Source of the DNA: Larkinella sp. C7
GTDB lineage: Bacteria > Bacteroidota > Bacteroidia > Cytophagales > Spirosomataceae
Direction: 5' to 3'
Length of the DNA stretch: 64,000 nucleotides
Assembly (NCBI RefSeq): GCF_006149005.1
Contig: NZ_VBSL01000001.1
Coordinates: 682,001 to 746,000 of the forward strand
This document shows positions 7,742 to 17,710 of this stretch, piece by piece (position 1 is the first letter of the stretch; each line of letters starts with the position of its first letter). The notes beneath the pieces were generated by a model, which saw only the letters and a list, made by a program, of their open reading frames with translations, made no database searches and was not told where the DNA came from. The position numbers were made by a program, and so were the translations under genes.

Positions 7742-10700
7742 TTAGAATTTAAGATTCATGCCGAATACATAAGTAGCCGAGGTCATCGGTGTGCTGCCGC
7801 CCACAATACCGGTCGCCGTCTCGGGATCGACCAGTTTATAGGGCGAAAAGATGAAGGCGTTGTCGGCAGTGGCATACAGCCGCAGGCTCGAAATGTGCGC
7901 TTTGGCCAGCAGGCTTTTCGGCAGCGAATACCCCAGCGTGATGTTGCGGATTTTGACAAACGAGCCATCGAAAAAGCGGACCGCATCGGCATACAAGGGA
8001 GCTGATGCCGCATACGGCATCGGAATTTTGTTGGTCGGATTGTCGGGCGTCCAGTAATCGAAGTTTAGGCTGTTGTATCGCCCCTGCCACTGATTACCGC
8101 CCAGATTGTGAAAATCACTCCGCAGCATTTGTCCCTGACGGGCATAGACGAGGAACGAAAAGTCGATCCCCTTGAAACTAAACCGGTTGGTAATCCCGCC
8201 ACTCCATTTCGGCACGATGGATCCCAATATCGTCCGGTCGTCGGCATTGATGACGCCATCGGGCTGGTTGGTCAAATTTCCGGCGGCATCCCGGCCATTA
8301 ACGTCGGCAATCTTGATGTCACCGGGGCGTTGTTTGGCTTCGGCGGCTGCCTGGGCGGCTTCACTGGTTTGCCAGATGCCGAGTTGCTTGAAATTGTAGA
8401 AAACCGAAATGGGCTGTCCGATAAACCACTGGTTTCCCACATCATCCCGACCGTTGAACAGGTCGACAATCTGCTCCTTGTTCGAGAACAGGTTCAGGCT
8501 GGCATCCCACTTGAAACCGGAAGGACTATTGACGACGTTCCCATTCAACGTCAACTCCCAGCCCCGGTTGCGGGTGGCACCGATGTTTTGCAAAACCGAC
8601 GCATAACCGGACGAAATCGGAATGAGCCGACTGAGCAATAAATCACTGGTTTTGGTATCATAGCGTTCCAGCGAACCCGAAATCCGATCGCTCAGGAAAC
8701 TGAAATCAACCCCCACATTGAGCGTCCTGGATATTTCCCATTTCAGATCGGGATTCGGAATGATGCTCAGGCCGTAGCCATAGCCCGGTTCCGAGCCAAA
8801 GGCATAAATCGAGCGACTCAGTCCACCAAGTGTCTGATAAGGCGCAATGGAAGTGTTGCCCACTTCGCCATAGCCCACGCGCAGTTTCAGGAAAGACAAT
8901 ACCGTATTGCCTGTCAGAAAGGCTTCATCCGAAATCACCCAGCCCGCCGATACCGACGGAAAAAAGGCCCAGTTGTTGCCCTTCGACAAACGCGACGAAC
9001 CGTCGGCGCGTCCGGTGAGGGTGAGCAGATACCGGTCCTTAAAACCGTAGTTGATCCGGCCCATATACGATAATAACCCCCACTGGGTCAGCGAACTGGT
9101 AATGCCGGTGACGGTACCCGAACTTCCTAAATCGTAGAACGAGGAGGTTTCAATCGGAATATTCTGACCGCTGGCACTCGAGGATTCAAAGCGGTTTTTC
9201 TGCGTACTGAACAGCCCCACCACATTGAGCGAATGCGGCCCGAATTTTTTGTTGTAACTCAGAAGGTTCTCCAGTGTGTAGGCAAAGTTTTGCTGGTTTT
9301 CAACCGTCGCCCGGCTGGTGCCGCCCGCCAGCGTTCCGGAATAATTGCCCCGGCGGTAGGTGCTGAAATCCGGGCCGTAGTTCAGGCGGTAGGTAAGTCC
9401 TTCCGCGAGTTGGTATTCCCCGAAAAGCGTGGCAAAAACCCGGTATTTCTTCGTTTCATCAACGTACTGATTCGGCTGAAATTCGAGCAGCGGACTGGTC
9501 GTATTGCCTTCGCGGGGGTTTGGATAAGCCACAAAAGCACCGTCCGCGTTGTAAGGCTCAATCAAAGGCGAGAAAAGCAGGGCATTGTTGTACGGCGCGT
9601 TCGACATCACGTTTTGGAGGTCGGTCGATACCGTCGCGCTCACGCCGATCTTCAGCCGTTCGGTCAATTTGGTGTCGATGTTGGCCCGGAATGAATACCG
9701 GCGGTAATCGCTTTTTTGCAGCACGCCTTTTTCGTCGAAAAACGAGCCGGACAGGTAATACGTCGTGTTTTCGGACCCGCCACTGGCCGAAAGCTGGTGG
9801 CTTTGCTGAACGCCGTCGCGCAGAATGAGGTCCAGCCAATCGGTCGAAATGCCTTTGCTCAGGTTGTCGATTTCCAAACTGCTCATCAAAGCCGCGTCCT
9901 GACTGGCATTGTCGGGAGCGAGTCCCCGCGAAATCCGGGCATACCGGGCAAACTCATTCCCGTTCATCAGGTTCAGGTCTTTTTTCGCCTTTTTAATCCC
10001 GTAATACCCATCGTAGCTCAGCACGGCTTTCCCCTGTTTTCCGCGTTTGGTCGTGATCAGAATGACGCCGTTAGCCCCCCGCGACCCATAAATGGCCACG
10101 GCGCTGGCATCTTTCAGCACCTCCATCGACTCGATGTCGTTCGGATTGAAGTCGTTGATATTCACATCCGTCGGAATCCCGTCGATGACATACAGCGGGT
10201 TGTTGCTGGCGTTGATCGAACGGTTTCCACGGATCCGAATGGTGGGGTTGGAACCGGGTGCGCCGTTGGCCCGGACGATGTCGACTCCCGCCAACCGGCC
10301 CTGTGCGTTCGACAGAAAATTAGCCGCCGGGGTTTCGGAAATGTCTTTGCTGGAAATGGAAGAAATCGCACCCGTCAGATCCCGTTTTTTCTGCGTGCCG
10401 TAGCCCACCACCACAATCTCGCTCAAGGTTTTTTCGTCCGTTTTCAGAACGATGTTCAGCGTGGTTTTGGAACCAACGGGAATTTCCTGCGTCAGGTAAC
10501 CGACAAAGCTGAACACCAGCGTCACCGATTTGTCCGGCACACTGATGCGAAACTGACCATTTCCGTCCGTTGTCGTGCCGCGCTGGGTGCCTTTCATCAC
10601 AATGGAAACGCCGGGCAAGCCTCCGCCTTTTTCGTCCGAAACCGTTCCCGAAATCACTTCTTCAACCGGCTGCGTCAGTAGGGAGGCTTCCGGCGACGAA

Positions 10701-11089
10701 TTGGGTTTAACCGCCGGGGCCACACCGGGCAGGCGGTTCAGTATGATCTGCTTACCGGACACCTCATAGCCCAGGTTCAACGGTTTCAGCATGTCTTCCA
10801 AAACCGTTCCCAGCTTTTCACGCTGCACATTCAGCGAGATTTTCCGGTCGGCCTGAATCAGGCTTGTGCTGTAGAGAAACTTCACTTTGGTCTGCTCTTC
10901 GATCAGTGCCAGAACCGTTTTCACGTCCTGATTCTGCATCTGAATCGTCACTTTGGTGTTCAGGATCGCCTGCGCCCGGATACCGGTTGCCAGAGCAATG
11001 CTGGTTACCAGTCCCGAAAGGAGCAGTTGCAGAAAACTCAGCTTCAGGGCCATTCGCCAGGAAATCAGGGTAGGGAGATTTTTTTTCAT
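7742..11089 (-). CDS. SusC/RagA TonB-dependent transporter with STN signalling domain
   Basis: A 1115-residue outer-membrane transporter. In order it has a signal peptide, an STN (secretin/TonB short N-terminal) domain at about residues 45-120 that would contact the FecR protein, a carboxypeptidase-regulatory-like domain (about 147-225, with GGGLPGVSIVMKGT), the SusC hallmark VVVGYGTQKKRDLTG, a plug domain with NPLYVIDGIP and GSRGANGVILITTK, and a C-terminal beta-barrel ending in the aromatic FGMNLKF. STN-bearing SusC proteins both transport and signal through FecR to an ECF sigma factor, and exactly those genes lie upstream. The substrate is inferred to be a sulfated glycan from the downstream sulfatases. 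Confidence 0.96.
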   Translation of the reverse strand: MKKNLPTLISWRMALKLSFLQLLLSGLVTSIALATGIRAQAILNTKVTIQMQNQDVKTVLALIEEQTKVKFLYSTSLIQADRKISLNVQREKLGTVLEDMLKPLNLGYEVSGKQIILNRLPGVAPAVKPNSSPEASLLTQPVEEVISGTVSDEKGGGLPGVSIVMKGTQRGTTTDGNGQFRISVPDKSVTLVFSFVGYLTQEIPVGSKTTLNIVLKTDEKTLSEIVVVGYGTQKKRDLTGAISSISSKDISETPAANFLSNAQGRLAGVDIVRANGAPGSNPTIRIRGNRSINASNNPLYVIDGIPTDVNINDFNPNDIESMEVLKDASAVAIYGSRGANGVILITTKRGKQGKAVLSYDGYYGIKKAKKDLNLMNGNEFARYARISRGLAPDNASQDAALMSSLEIDNLSKGISTDWLDLILRDGVQQSHQLSASGGSENTTYYLSGSFFDEKGVLQKSDYRRYSFRANIDTKLTERLKIGVSATVSTDLQNVMSNAPYNNALLFSPLIEPYNADGAFVAYPNPREGNTTSPLLEFQPNQYVDETKKYRVFATLFGEYQLAEGLTYRLNYGPDFSTYRRGNYSGTLAGGTSRATVENQQNFAYTLENLLSYNKKFGPHSLNVVGLFSTQKNRFESSSASGQNIPIETSSFYDLGSSGTVTGITSSLTQWGLLSYMGRINYGFKDRYLLTLTGRADGSSRLSKGNNWAFFPSVSAGWVISDEAFLTGNTVLSFLKLRVGYGEVGNTSIAPYQTLGGLSRSIYAFGSEPGYGYGLSIIPNPDLKWEISRTLNVGVDFSFLSDRISGSLERYDTKTSDLLLSRLIPISSGYASVLQNIGATRNRGWELTLNGNVVNSPSGFKWDASLNLFSNKEQIVDLFNGRDDVGNQWFIGQPISVFYNFKQLGIWQTSEAAQAAAEAKQRPGDIKIADVNGRDAAGNLTNQPDGVINADDRTILGSIVPKWSGGITNRFSFKGIDFSFLVYARQGQMLRSDFHNLGGNQWQGRYNSLNFDYWTPDNPTNKIPMPYAASAPLYADAVRFFDGSFVKIRNITLGYSLPKSLLAKAHISSLRLYATADNAFIFSPYKLVDPETATGIVGGSTPMTSATYVFGMNLKF

Positions 11090-11260
11090 GTATTCAGTTT
11101 ATTAGGTGTATTAGGGTAAGGGTCATTTGATTCCTCTGCCGCTTTCGACGGGCGAAAGTATTTCATTTTTTAGTAATCAGAACGAATTTAGTAAATTAAA
11201 TCACTAGACTAAATATACAATTCATAAGTAACCCCGGTTTCAAGCGCCAAACCGCTTCCT

Positions 11261-12328
11261 TCATTGGCACCCTTTTGCCGAAATAACAATCTGTGCATCA
11301 ACAACTTCGTAATGCCCTTCAATGCCTTTGCAAAGGAGTGTCAGTTTCTCAAAAAGGGGTTCTTCGGCTAAAGAGGCCGTTAAGAGACAATTGCCCAGCA
11401 GTTCTTCATCATACACGATGTCGATCCCGTAGGCCTGCTCCAGTTCCGAAAAGATCCGGGAAACGGGCGCATCCTTGAACTCAAAACTGTGTGGGTGTAC
11501 GGGTGCTGGCTCAGCCACCAGCGATTTCTTCATCCGAACCTCATCGCGGGAGAAAGCCAGCTGCTGGTTGGGTGTCAGCACCACGCCTTCCAGCTCCCGG
11601 TTAGCCTGCATCGCATTGGCGCGGCTATCGGTCCGGGCAAAAACCGAGACTTTGCCGGTTTTCACCTGCACCACCACCTGCTTACCCGCTTCGGCGGCTT
11701 TGATCCAGAAACTGGTGCCCAGCACTTTGGTGACCAGTTCGTCGGCGTATACAAAAAACGGTTTTGCCGGATTTTTGGTCACCTGAAAGAAGGCTTCGCC
11801 GGTCAGATACACTTCCCGTTTCGCCTGACGACCGAAATCCCGGGCAAAACTGATCCGGCTATTCGGCTGCAACAAAACCGTACTCTGGTCAGGCAGACGA
11901 ACCGTCATCGGTTGCTCGGATTGATTGGCTTTTTCCAGCAAAGCTGCAGACGACTGATCGATTAGCTGCTCATACTGTGTCGGAAGGCGGTTTTTCTGGT
12001 AGACCCAAAGTCCCAGACAAAGCAAAATGGAAGCAGCCGCCAGCCAGCGCCACGGGACCGGGAGTTGGCGCACGGGGGCGGGTTGCATGCGTTCCCGGAC
12101 GTTCGTAAACATCCGTTCGACCTGGTTCTCGTCCGGATAATCCTGGATGACGGCTTCATCGATTGACTGCAAAACCATCCGGGCATGGTCGACAACCGGC
12201 TGTTTTTCAGGATGCCGGTCCAGAAACTGCCGCCAGAAAGCCTCGGTTTCCGGGGTCGGTGCAAACACCCATTGTCTGAAGGACTCCTCCTTTAAAAAGT
12301 CCTCCAAATCGAAATCCGCGTACTCCAT
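11261..12328 (-). CDS. FecR family anti-sigma factor
   Basis: A 355-residue single-pass inner-membrane regulator. The N-terminal about 90 residues are cytoplasmic and should hold the ECF sigma factor. A transmembrane helix covers about residues 93-110 (WRWLAAASILLCLGLWVY). The periplasmic part has the FecR domain (RLPDQSTVLLQPNSRISFARDF, then the GEAFFQVTKNPAKPFFVY segment) and a C-terminal STN-like DUF4974 region (FKDAPVSRIFSELEQAYGIDIVYD). It sits between the sigma gene and susC, with 172 bp before susC, the standard layout of a transenvelope signalling operon. Confidence 0.94.
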   Translation of the reverse strand: MEYADFDLEDFLKEESFRQWVFAPTPETEAFWRQFLDRHPEKQPVVDHARMVLQSIDEAVIQDYPDENQVERMFTNVRERMQPAPVRQLPVPWRWLAAASILLCLGLWVYQKNRLPTQYEQLIDQSSAALLEKANQSEQPMTVRLPDQSTVLLQPNSRISFARDFGRQAKREVYLTGEAFFQVTKNPAKPFFVYADELVTKVLGTSFWIKAAEAGKQVVVQVKTGKVSVFARTDSRANAMQANRELEGVVLTPNQQLAFSRDEVRMKKSLVAEPAPVHPHSFEFKDAPVSRIFSELEQAYGIDIVYDEELLGNCLLTASLAEEPLFEKLTLLCKGIEGHYEVVDAQIVISAKGCQ

Positions 12329-12399
12329 CCTATCACTTTTTGGCTACGAAATTAGATTATGCCTTTAAGAAGAAAGAGAAAAGGGAGCCGCGGTTTAAC

Positions 12400-13002
12400 T
12401 CACTTGCGGAGAAAAAAAAGTATAAACAGCAGAATGGTGCCAGAGAGAAAGGCAAACTGGCGGAGTTTATGAAGCCCGCGTTGCAGCAAATTCCGGACGG
12501 ATTGTTCGTTGATGGCCAGAATGTCCGCGATCTGGGCGTAGCTGAAATCCTGGTAATAATAGAGCATCAGGACTTCGTATTGGCGAAGCGGCAATTTCTT
12601 CATTTTAGCCTGCAAATCAGCGGTTTGCGTTTGCAGCATTTCGGCATTGATCACTTCCGTTTCCTGCGCCGGGCTGGTGGGGAGCCGCCACTCGTCGGTC
12701 ATTTCCCAGCTTTCGGAGGCAAGCTGATCGGGTCGGATTGACTTATGTATTTTCCGGCGCAGGGATCGAAACAAATAAAACCGGGCCGATTCCACGTCAC
12801 TCAGGCGGCTACGGCTTTGCCACAGATCCACAAACAGATCCTGAACCGCATCTTCAACCGCCTGTTCGTCGCGGGACAGCTTTTTACCGTAACTGAACAA
12901 CACCCGGACATACCGCTGGTAGAGCACCCCAAAGGCGGTTTCGTCGCCCTGTTTGAAGGCCTGCCACAAGGTCTTATCGTCCGTAGTTTCCGAAAAAGAC
13001 AT
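12400..13002 (-). CDS. RNA polymerase ECF sigma factor
   Basis: The frame is open up to 13101, but the start MSFSETTDDK at 13002 is preferred because it puts sigma region 2 (LWQAFKQGDETAFGVLYQRY) at the usual distance from the N-terminus, giving about 200 residues. Region 2 continues through VEDAVQDLFVDLWQSR. Region 4 is LPLRQYEVLMLYYYQDFSYAQIADIL, then NEQSVRNLLQRGLHKLR. The C-terminus carries a hydrophobic tail (LSGTILLFILFF), an addition seen in several Bacteroidota ECF factors. It is expected to transcribe the downstream susCD operon when released by FecR. Confidence 0.93.
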   Translation of the reverse strand: MSFSETTDDKTLWQAFKQGDETAFGVLYQRYVRVLFSYGKKLSRDEQAVEDAVQDLFVDLWQSRSRLSDVESARFYLFRSLRRKIHKSIRPDQLASESWEMTDEWRLPTSPAQETEVINAEMLQTQTADLQAKMKKLPLRQYEVLMLYYYQDFSYAQIADILAINEQSVRNLLQRGLHKLRQFAFLSGTILLFILFFLRK

Positions 13003-13103
13003 CAACGTGTTGAAGTAAAAGTTGCCCTGACTCAACGGTTTTGATCCAGAAATCAGTCGGCTCGCTTTCCCGTCCTGCCTGACCAGATCGCCAACCAGCA
13101 ATC

Positions 13104-13111
13104 CAAAGGTA
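13104..13111 (-). promoter_or_regulatory. Putative -7 box for the ECF sigma operon
   Basis: On the minus strand the octamer reads TACCTTTG, an exact match to the Bacteroidota TAnnTTTG -7 consensus, about 100 bp before the chosen sigma start. No convincing -33 TTTG was seen at the right distance, so support is partial. Confidence 0.4.
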
Positions 13112-13190
13112 CAATTACTTCTTAAAATGTGTCTATCATCCGCAAGAAATCGGTCGGTGCCAACTTACGCCAACGAATCTATTTTTTCAC

Positions 13191-13198
13191 TACTTTTG
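13191..13198 (+). promoter_or_regulatory. Putative -7 box for the dipeptidyl peptidase gene
   Basis: TACTTTTG matches TAnnTTTG and lies 26 bp before the ATG at 13224, giving a short leader. A -33 element is not evident. Confidence 0.5.
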
Positions 13199-13223
13199 AA
13201 CACACTTCACACTGACTGGCCTT

Positions 13224-15428
13224 ATGTTCCGTACCTTATTTCCGTTTCAATTTCTTTTCGTTCTTTTCATTCAGTTCCCCGCTTTTTCCCAACAAAAGCA
13301 ACGGTTTCAAAATCTGCAACAGGCCCTGGCCGCTTCCGGCCAACTCGCTGGCTCACAAGGCCCTTCGAGTGTCAACTGGATCGATGGCGGCACCCGTTTT
13401 TCGTTTATCGACAAAGATGTGATCAAATCATTTTCGCCCAAAGACCAGCGCGAAGAGGTGGTTTTTGACGGCAGTGCACTCAAGTTTCCCGAAACCGGCC
13501 AGCCCTTTACCTATGAATCGTTCCAGTGGTCGAAAGACTCCAAAAATCTGTTGTTTCAAACCAACTTCCGGCCCGTCTGGCGTCGTTCGGGCATTTCGGA
13601 TTATTACGTGTACGGCGTTGCCGACAAAAGTCTGAAGCGGGTTGCGAAAGACGCCCAAACCGCTGAACTCTCGCCCGACGGTTTGAAGATTGGCTATGAG
13701 CGGGACGGCAACCTGTTCGTGTTCGACTTTGCCACCCAGAAAGAAATGCAGCTCACCAACGATGCCGCGCCGTCGCTCTACAACGGTCGGTTTGGCTGGG
13801 CTTATGAAGAGGAGTTCGGTCTGGCGCAGGCCTGGGAATGGTCGCCCGACAGCAAGTTCATTGCCTATTGGCAGATTGACGAGCGCGAAGTGCCGATCTA
13901 CGCCATGACCGATTACAAGGGCTTTGACGAAAACTTCACGAAACTTCCCTACCCGCGCGTGGGTGACAAAAATCCGACCGCCCGAATCGGCGTCGTTGAA
14001 CTGTCCAATACAAAACAGCAGTGGATGAAGGTAGATTTGGGCGACGGCTACATTCCCCGCATTTACTGGACGTCGCAGGAAGCACAACTGGCGGTCGTGC
14101 ACCTGAACCGCAAGCAAAACCACCTGAAACTGTTTTTGACCAACGCCCGCACCGGCGACGCGAAGCAGATTATGGAAGAAACGTCGAAAACCTGGCTCGA
14201 CGTGTTCGATTTCTTCGCCGGCATCATGCACTATTTCTATTTCCCCGCCAATTCGCAGGAGTTTTTCTGGGTTTCGGAACGGGACGGCTGGGCGCACCTG
14301 TATCGCTACGACTACACCGGAAAACTGCTGAATCAGGTTACGAAGGGAAGTTGGGAGGTGGTTTTTGTGCACAACATCGACGCCAAAAACAAAAAGATTT
14401 ACTACACCTCGACCGAGCAGTCCCCACTGGACCGGCAACTGTATGCCGTTGATTTTGACGGGAAAAACAAACGCCGACTGACCCCAGCTGCGGGCCGGCA
14501 CAAGATCGATTTTGCACCCAACAGCCAGTATTACATCGACCGGTATTCGAACACCACCACGCCCACCCGCGTGGAACTGTGGGACACCAAAGGCAAGCTC
14601 ATCAAACCGCTGGAAACCAACGCCAGCGTGACGAAATTCATCAGCAACTACGCCTATGCGACGAAAGAACTGACCCACTTCACGACTTCCGATGGCCAGA
14701 AGATCGACATCTCGATCCTGAAACCGCTTGATTTCGACGCTACCAAAAAGTATCCGGTGGTGGTGGATATTTACGGTGGGCCGGGTGCGCAGTCGGTTTA
14801 CAACGAGTTCAATACGTCCGGCTGGCACCAGTTTCTGGCGCAACAGGGTTACGTCATTGTGAGCGTGAACAACCGGGGCAGTGGCGGCTACGGTTCTGAT
14901 TTTGAGAAAGTAGTCTACGAAAAACTCGGCCAGTACGAAAGCCGGGATTTTGTTGAAACCGCCAAATACCTGAGTACGCTGCCGTGGATCGATGGAAGGC
15001 GCATGGCCATCCGGGGACACAGCTATGGCGGGTACATGAGTAGCTACACGATGCTGGCTCACCCTGGTATTTTCAAAGTTGCGCTCGTGGGGGCTCCCGT
15101 CACCGACTGGCGGCTATACGACAGCATTTACACCGAACGCTACATGGGGTTGCTGCCCGAAAACGACGCGCAATACCAGAAAAGTGCAGTTTCGCCGAAC
15201 GCCAAAAACCTTCAGGGCAAAATGTTTATCGCCCATTCGACGATGGATGAAAACGTTCACGTCCGGAACACCATGCAGTTGATGAATGCGCTGGAAGACG
15301 CCGGGAAAGACGCCGACCTGCGCATTTATCCACCGGGTGCGCACGGCGTGGCCTACAACAGCACCAGTTCACTGCTGCTGTATCAGCAGTATACGGCGTA
15401 TCTGGAGAAGTATTTGAAAATACCGTAA
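13224..15428 (+). CDS. Dipeptidyl peptidase IV (S9B family), exported
   Basis: A 734-residue serine exopeptidase that releases X-Pro or X-Ala dipeptides from peptide N-termini, probably in the periplasm. It has a signal peptide (LFPFQFLFVLFIQFPAFSQ), an N-terminal beta-propeller with the substrate-anchoring WAYEEEFG Glu-Glu motif around residue 192, and a C-terminal alpha/beta-hydrolase. The catalytic triad is Ser600 in GHSYGGYMS, Asp675 in HSTMDENVH and His707 in GAHGVAY. Length and domain order are normal for bacterial DPP IV. It is divergently transcribed from the ECF sigma gene, with a TACTTTTG promoter box just upstream, and does not look like part of the glycan locus. Confidence 0.95.
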   Translation: MFRTLFPFQFLFVLFIQFPAFSQQKQRFQNLQQALAASGQLAGSQGPSSVNWIDGGTRFSFIDKDVIKSFSPKDQREEVVFDGSALKFPETGQPFTYESFQWSKDSKNLLFQTNFRPVWRRSGISDYYVYGVADKSLKRVAKDAQTAELSPDGLKIGYERDGNLFVFDFATQKEMQLTNDAAPSLYNGRFGWAYEEEFGLAQAWEWSPDSKFIAYWQIDEREVPIYAMTDYKGFDENFTKLPYPRVGDKNPTARIGVVELSNTKQQWMKVDLGDGYIPRIYWTSQEAQLAVVHLNRKQNHLKLFLTNARTGDAKQIMEETSKTWLDVFDFFAGIMHYFYFPANSQEFFWVSERDGWAHLYRYDYTGKLLNQVTKGSWEVVFVHNIDAKNKKIYYTSTEQSPLDRQLYAVDFDGKNKRRLTPAAGRHKIDFAPNSQYYIDRYSNTTTPTRVELWDTKGKLIKPLETNASVTKFISNYAYATKELTHFTTSDGQKIDISILKPLDFDATKKYPVVVDIYGGPGAQSVYNEFNTSGWHQFLAQQGYVIVSVNNRGSGGYGSDFEKVVYEKLGQYESRDFVETAKYLSTLPWIDGRRMAIRGHSYGGYMSSYTMLAHPGIFKVALVGAPVTDWRLYDSIYTERYMGLLPENDAQYQKSAVSPNAKNLQGKMFIAHSTMDENVHVRNTMQLMNALEDAGKDADLRIYPPGAHGVAYNSTSSLLLYQQYTAYLEKYLKIP

Positions 15429-15755
15429 TCTCTTAATAACTAAGCCATTACTTCACCAAAGCAAAATTCATCTTCTTAATGGCTGCCAGATCTAGATTAC
15501 ACCAGTTGCTGACCTATGCCATAGCATCCGTCTGGCTTGTAAACGGCTTATTTTGTAAGGTACTCAACTGGGTGCCAAGGCACCAATTCATTGTGGCAAG
15601 GATTTTGGGTAAGAATATGCTCTTGTACTAACAAAATGTATCGGCTTTTCTGAAATCTTGCTGGCCGTTTGGATAGCGAGTTTTAGAAGCGTCTGCATAC
15701 CTTTTTCGTTTGATGCAAAATACGGTTTTTCCGGCAAAGATGCTTCAGGACTCCC
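15429..15755. other. 327-bp region without a recognisable gene
   Basis: Between the convergent DPP IV and LytTR genes I see no supported gene, no long inverted repeat and no RNA family. A tiny hairpin GGTGCC...GGCACC occurs near 15570-15583. No T-run terminator is obvious for either gene. Confidence 0.5.
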
Positions 15756-16502
15756 CTACACTTCCATTTTCAACGCCCGACCAACGTCCTTCTGGTGCAG
15801 CCGCCCAATCGGGAGTTCCTGCCCGGCGACCTCGATGTGGCTGGGCGACCAGGCCGAAATCTTGTCGATGGCCACAATGAACGACCGGTGAATCCGCAGA
15901 AAATCCCGGCCCGGCAGCATGGCTTCCACCGAGCTGATGGCCTGTTTCACCACCAGCGGTCTGGCGTTGGTCGTGATGATTTTGATGTAATCTTTCAGGC
16001 TTTCGACGTAGAGAATGTCTTTGGTATAGACCTTCACCATTTTGCGGTCGGCCCGAAAATAGAGAAACGCGTCGCGCTCCGACGGCACCAGTTCCTTTTC
16101 AACGGGCGGCTGATCTGGCTCCGAAATACCGTTCGCCATATGCTGGGGTTCAAGCCGCATGACTTTGGAAACCGCCCGCAAAAACCGCTCGAACGGAATG
16201 GGTTTGAGCAGGTAATCAACCACATCCAGATCAAAACCGTCCAGTGCGTATTCGCGATACGCCGTGGTGAAAATCACTTTGGGGGGATTCCGCAAACTCC
16301 GCAGGAAATCGGTGCCGGAGAGTTTGGGCATTTTAATGTCTAAAAACAGCAGATCGACCGGCATCGACTGGAGCATACTGAATGCCTGAATGGCATTATG
16401 GCATTTGCCGACGATCTCTAGTCCATCGACCAGTTCGATGTACGATTCGATAATCTCCACAGCGTGTGGTTCGTCATCAATCAGCAGACAACGTACGTTC
16501 AT
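15756..16502 (-). CDS. LytTR-family response regulator
   Basis: A 248-residue response regulator. The receiver domain (residues 1-120) has the acidic pair DDE at 9-11, phospho-acceptor Asp55 in LLFLDIKMP and the conserved Lys in DYLLKPI. A LytTR DNA-binding domain occupies about 145-248, with DILYVESLKDYIKI and LPGRDFLRIHRSFIVA. It is encoded 26 bp after its histidine kinase on the minus strand. LytTR regulators bind short direct repeats upstream of target genes; no target can be named here. Note that it is translated after the kinase, so the pair forms a two-gene operon. Confidence 0.95.
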   Translation of the reverse strand: MNVRCLLIDDEPHAVEIIESYIELVDGLEIVGKCHNAIQAFSMLQSMPVDLLFLDIKMPKLSGTDFLRSLRNPPKVIFTTAYREYALDGFDLDVVDYLLKPIPFERFLRAVSKVMRLEPQHMANGISEPDQPPVEKELVPSERDAFLYFRADRKMVKVYTKDILYVESLKDYIKIITTNARPLVVKQAISSVEAMLPGRDFLRIHRSFIVAIDKISAWSPSHIEVAGQELPIGRLHQKDVGRALKMEV

Positions 16503-16528
16503 AGGGATGTGTATTTGTTGTTGTTATC

Positions 16529-17710
16529 TTAAACCGGTATTTCAGCTACCGGCACCGTGTTCGGTTTCAAAACCGCCGACTCCCGGGGTAACTGCAAGGT
16601 CAAATCGACCAGAAACGTTTCTTCTTCCGGCTGAATTTTCAGTTCATAACGACCCGGATACAGCAATTCCAGCCGTTTCCGCACGTTCTGCAATCCGATT
16701 CCCCCAACGGAGGTTGCCCCAACGGAAGCTGGAACGACCGTATCGGCATCGCGGCTGTTGACCAACTTGAATGTCAGCACCTGATCATCGACGGACAGGT
16801 CCAGAAAAATCCAGGCCTGTTCCAGTTGTTCACTGGTTCCGTGTTTGAAGGCATTTTCCAGAAACGGAATCAGCAACAGGGGCGCCATCTGTATTCCCTG
16901 CAAATTGCCGTGGAAATTCATCGAAACATCCAGCCGCGAACCGTAGCGCAACTGCTCCAGTCCGATGTAATTTTTCATGAATGCAATCTCCTTTTCCAAC
17001 GGCACCTCCGACGCGTTGCAGTCGTAGAGCATATAACTCAGCAATTGCGACAGTTTCAGCACAACCGCCGGCGATTGCTCCGATTTTCGTAACGTCAGGG
17101 CATACAGGTTGTTGAGGGTATTGAACAGAAAGTGCGGATGGATTTGGGACTTCAGCAACTGTAACTCCGCGTTAAACTTTTCTTTTTCAATCTGCCGATA
17201 TGCCTGCTCTTTCAAATACCAGATTTTGACGAGTTTGATCGCAGCCGCAAAACCGCCCACCGTAATGCCGCCCCGTAATCCCGCCATCAATAAATAGGTT
17301 AAGCCCCCCCCACGAGCCCGCGACGTACCGAGCCACGCATGCAAAGGCGCAACAACCGAGGTCGACAGAAGAGCCGATGCCGACGCGCTCAGAAATGAAA
17401 AAAGAATAACGCCAACCACCATTTTCCAATAGGGCCCTTTGTCCAGATAGCGGGGGAATAAAACATAAATAATACCGTACGACAGAACCATATGGGCCGG
17501 CATAAATATCAGTGAACTGACGCCGGAGGAAAAAAAACCCAGAAAGAACGCTTCGGGTTTTCCGTAACCGCGATGCAGGAAATAGGAGATCGGAAAAACA
17601 CCATACAAAACCGTGAAGTAGAGTTGAACAACTCCCCAAAAAAGCCCGTGCCGGGCCAGACGGTAACGCGGCTGATTGGAAAAGATAAAGTTGGTGTTAG
17701 ACAGTTGCAT
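16529..17710 (-). CDS. LytS-type sensor histidine kinase
   Basis: A 393-residue membrane kinase of the His_kinase (PF06580) class. Four predicted transmembrane helices lie in residues 20-160 (for example LFWGVVQLYFTVLYGVF and MVVGVILFSFLSASASALL). A short coiled linker follows, then SQIHPHFLFNTLNNL with the phospho-accepting His193. The ATPase domain has N-box PLLLIPFLENAFKHG and a G-box VGGIGLQNVRKRLELLY. No periplasmic sensor domain is visible, so the signal is probably sensed within the membrane. It is co-transcribed with the LytTR regulator. Confidence 0.94.
   Translation of the reverse strand: MQLSNTNFIFSNQPRYRLARHGLFWGVVQLYFTVLYGVFPISYFLHRGYGKPEAFFLGFFSSGVSSLIFMPAHMVLSYGIIYVLFPRYLDKGPYWKMVVGVILFSFLSASASALLSTSVVAPLHAWLGTSRARGGGLTYLLMAGLRGGITVGGFAAAIKLVKIWYLKEQAYRQIEKEKFNAELQLLKSQIHPHFLFNTLNNLYALTLRKSEQSPAVVLKLSQLLSYMLYDCNASEVPLEKEIAFMKNYIGLEQLRYGSRLDVSMNFHGNLQGIQMAPLLLIPFLENAFKHGTSEQLEQAWIFLDLSVDDQVLTFKLVNSRDADTVVPASVGATSVGGIGLQNVRKRLELLYPGRYELKIQPEEETFLVDLTLQLPRESAVLKPNTVPVAEIPV

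Noticed and set aside
13428-15062. 544-codon open frame antisense to DPP IV
   Set aside because: It is a shadow of a strong coding gene on the other strand; it has no domain, no signal and no start context.
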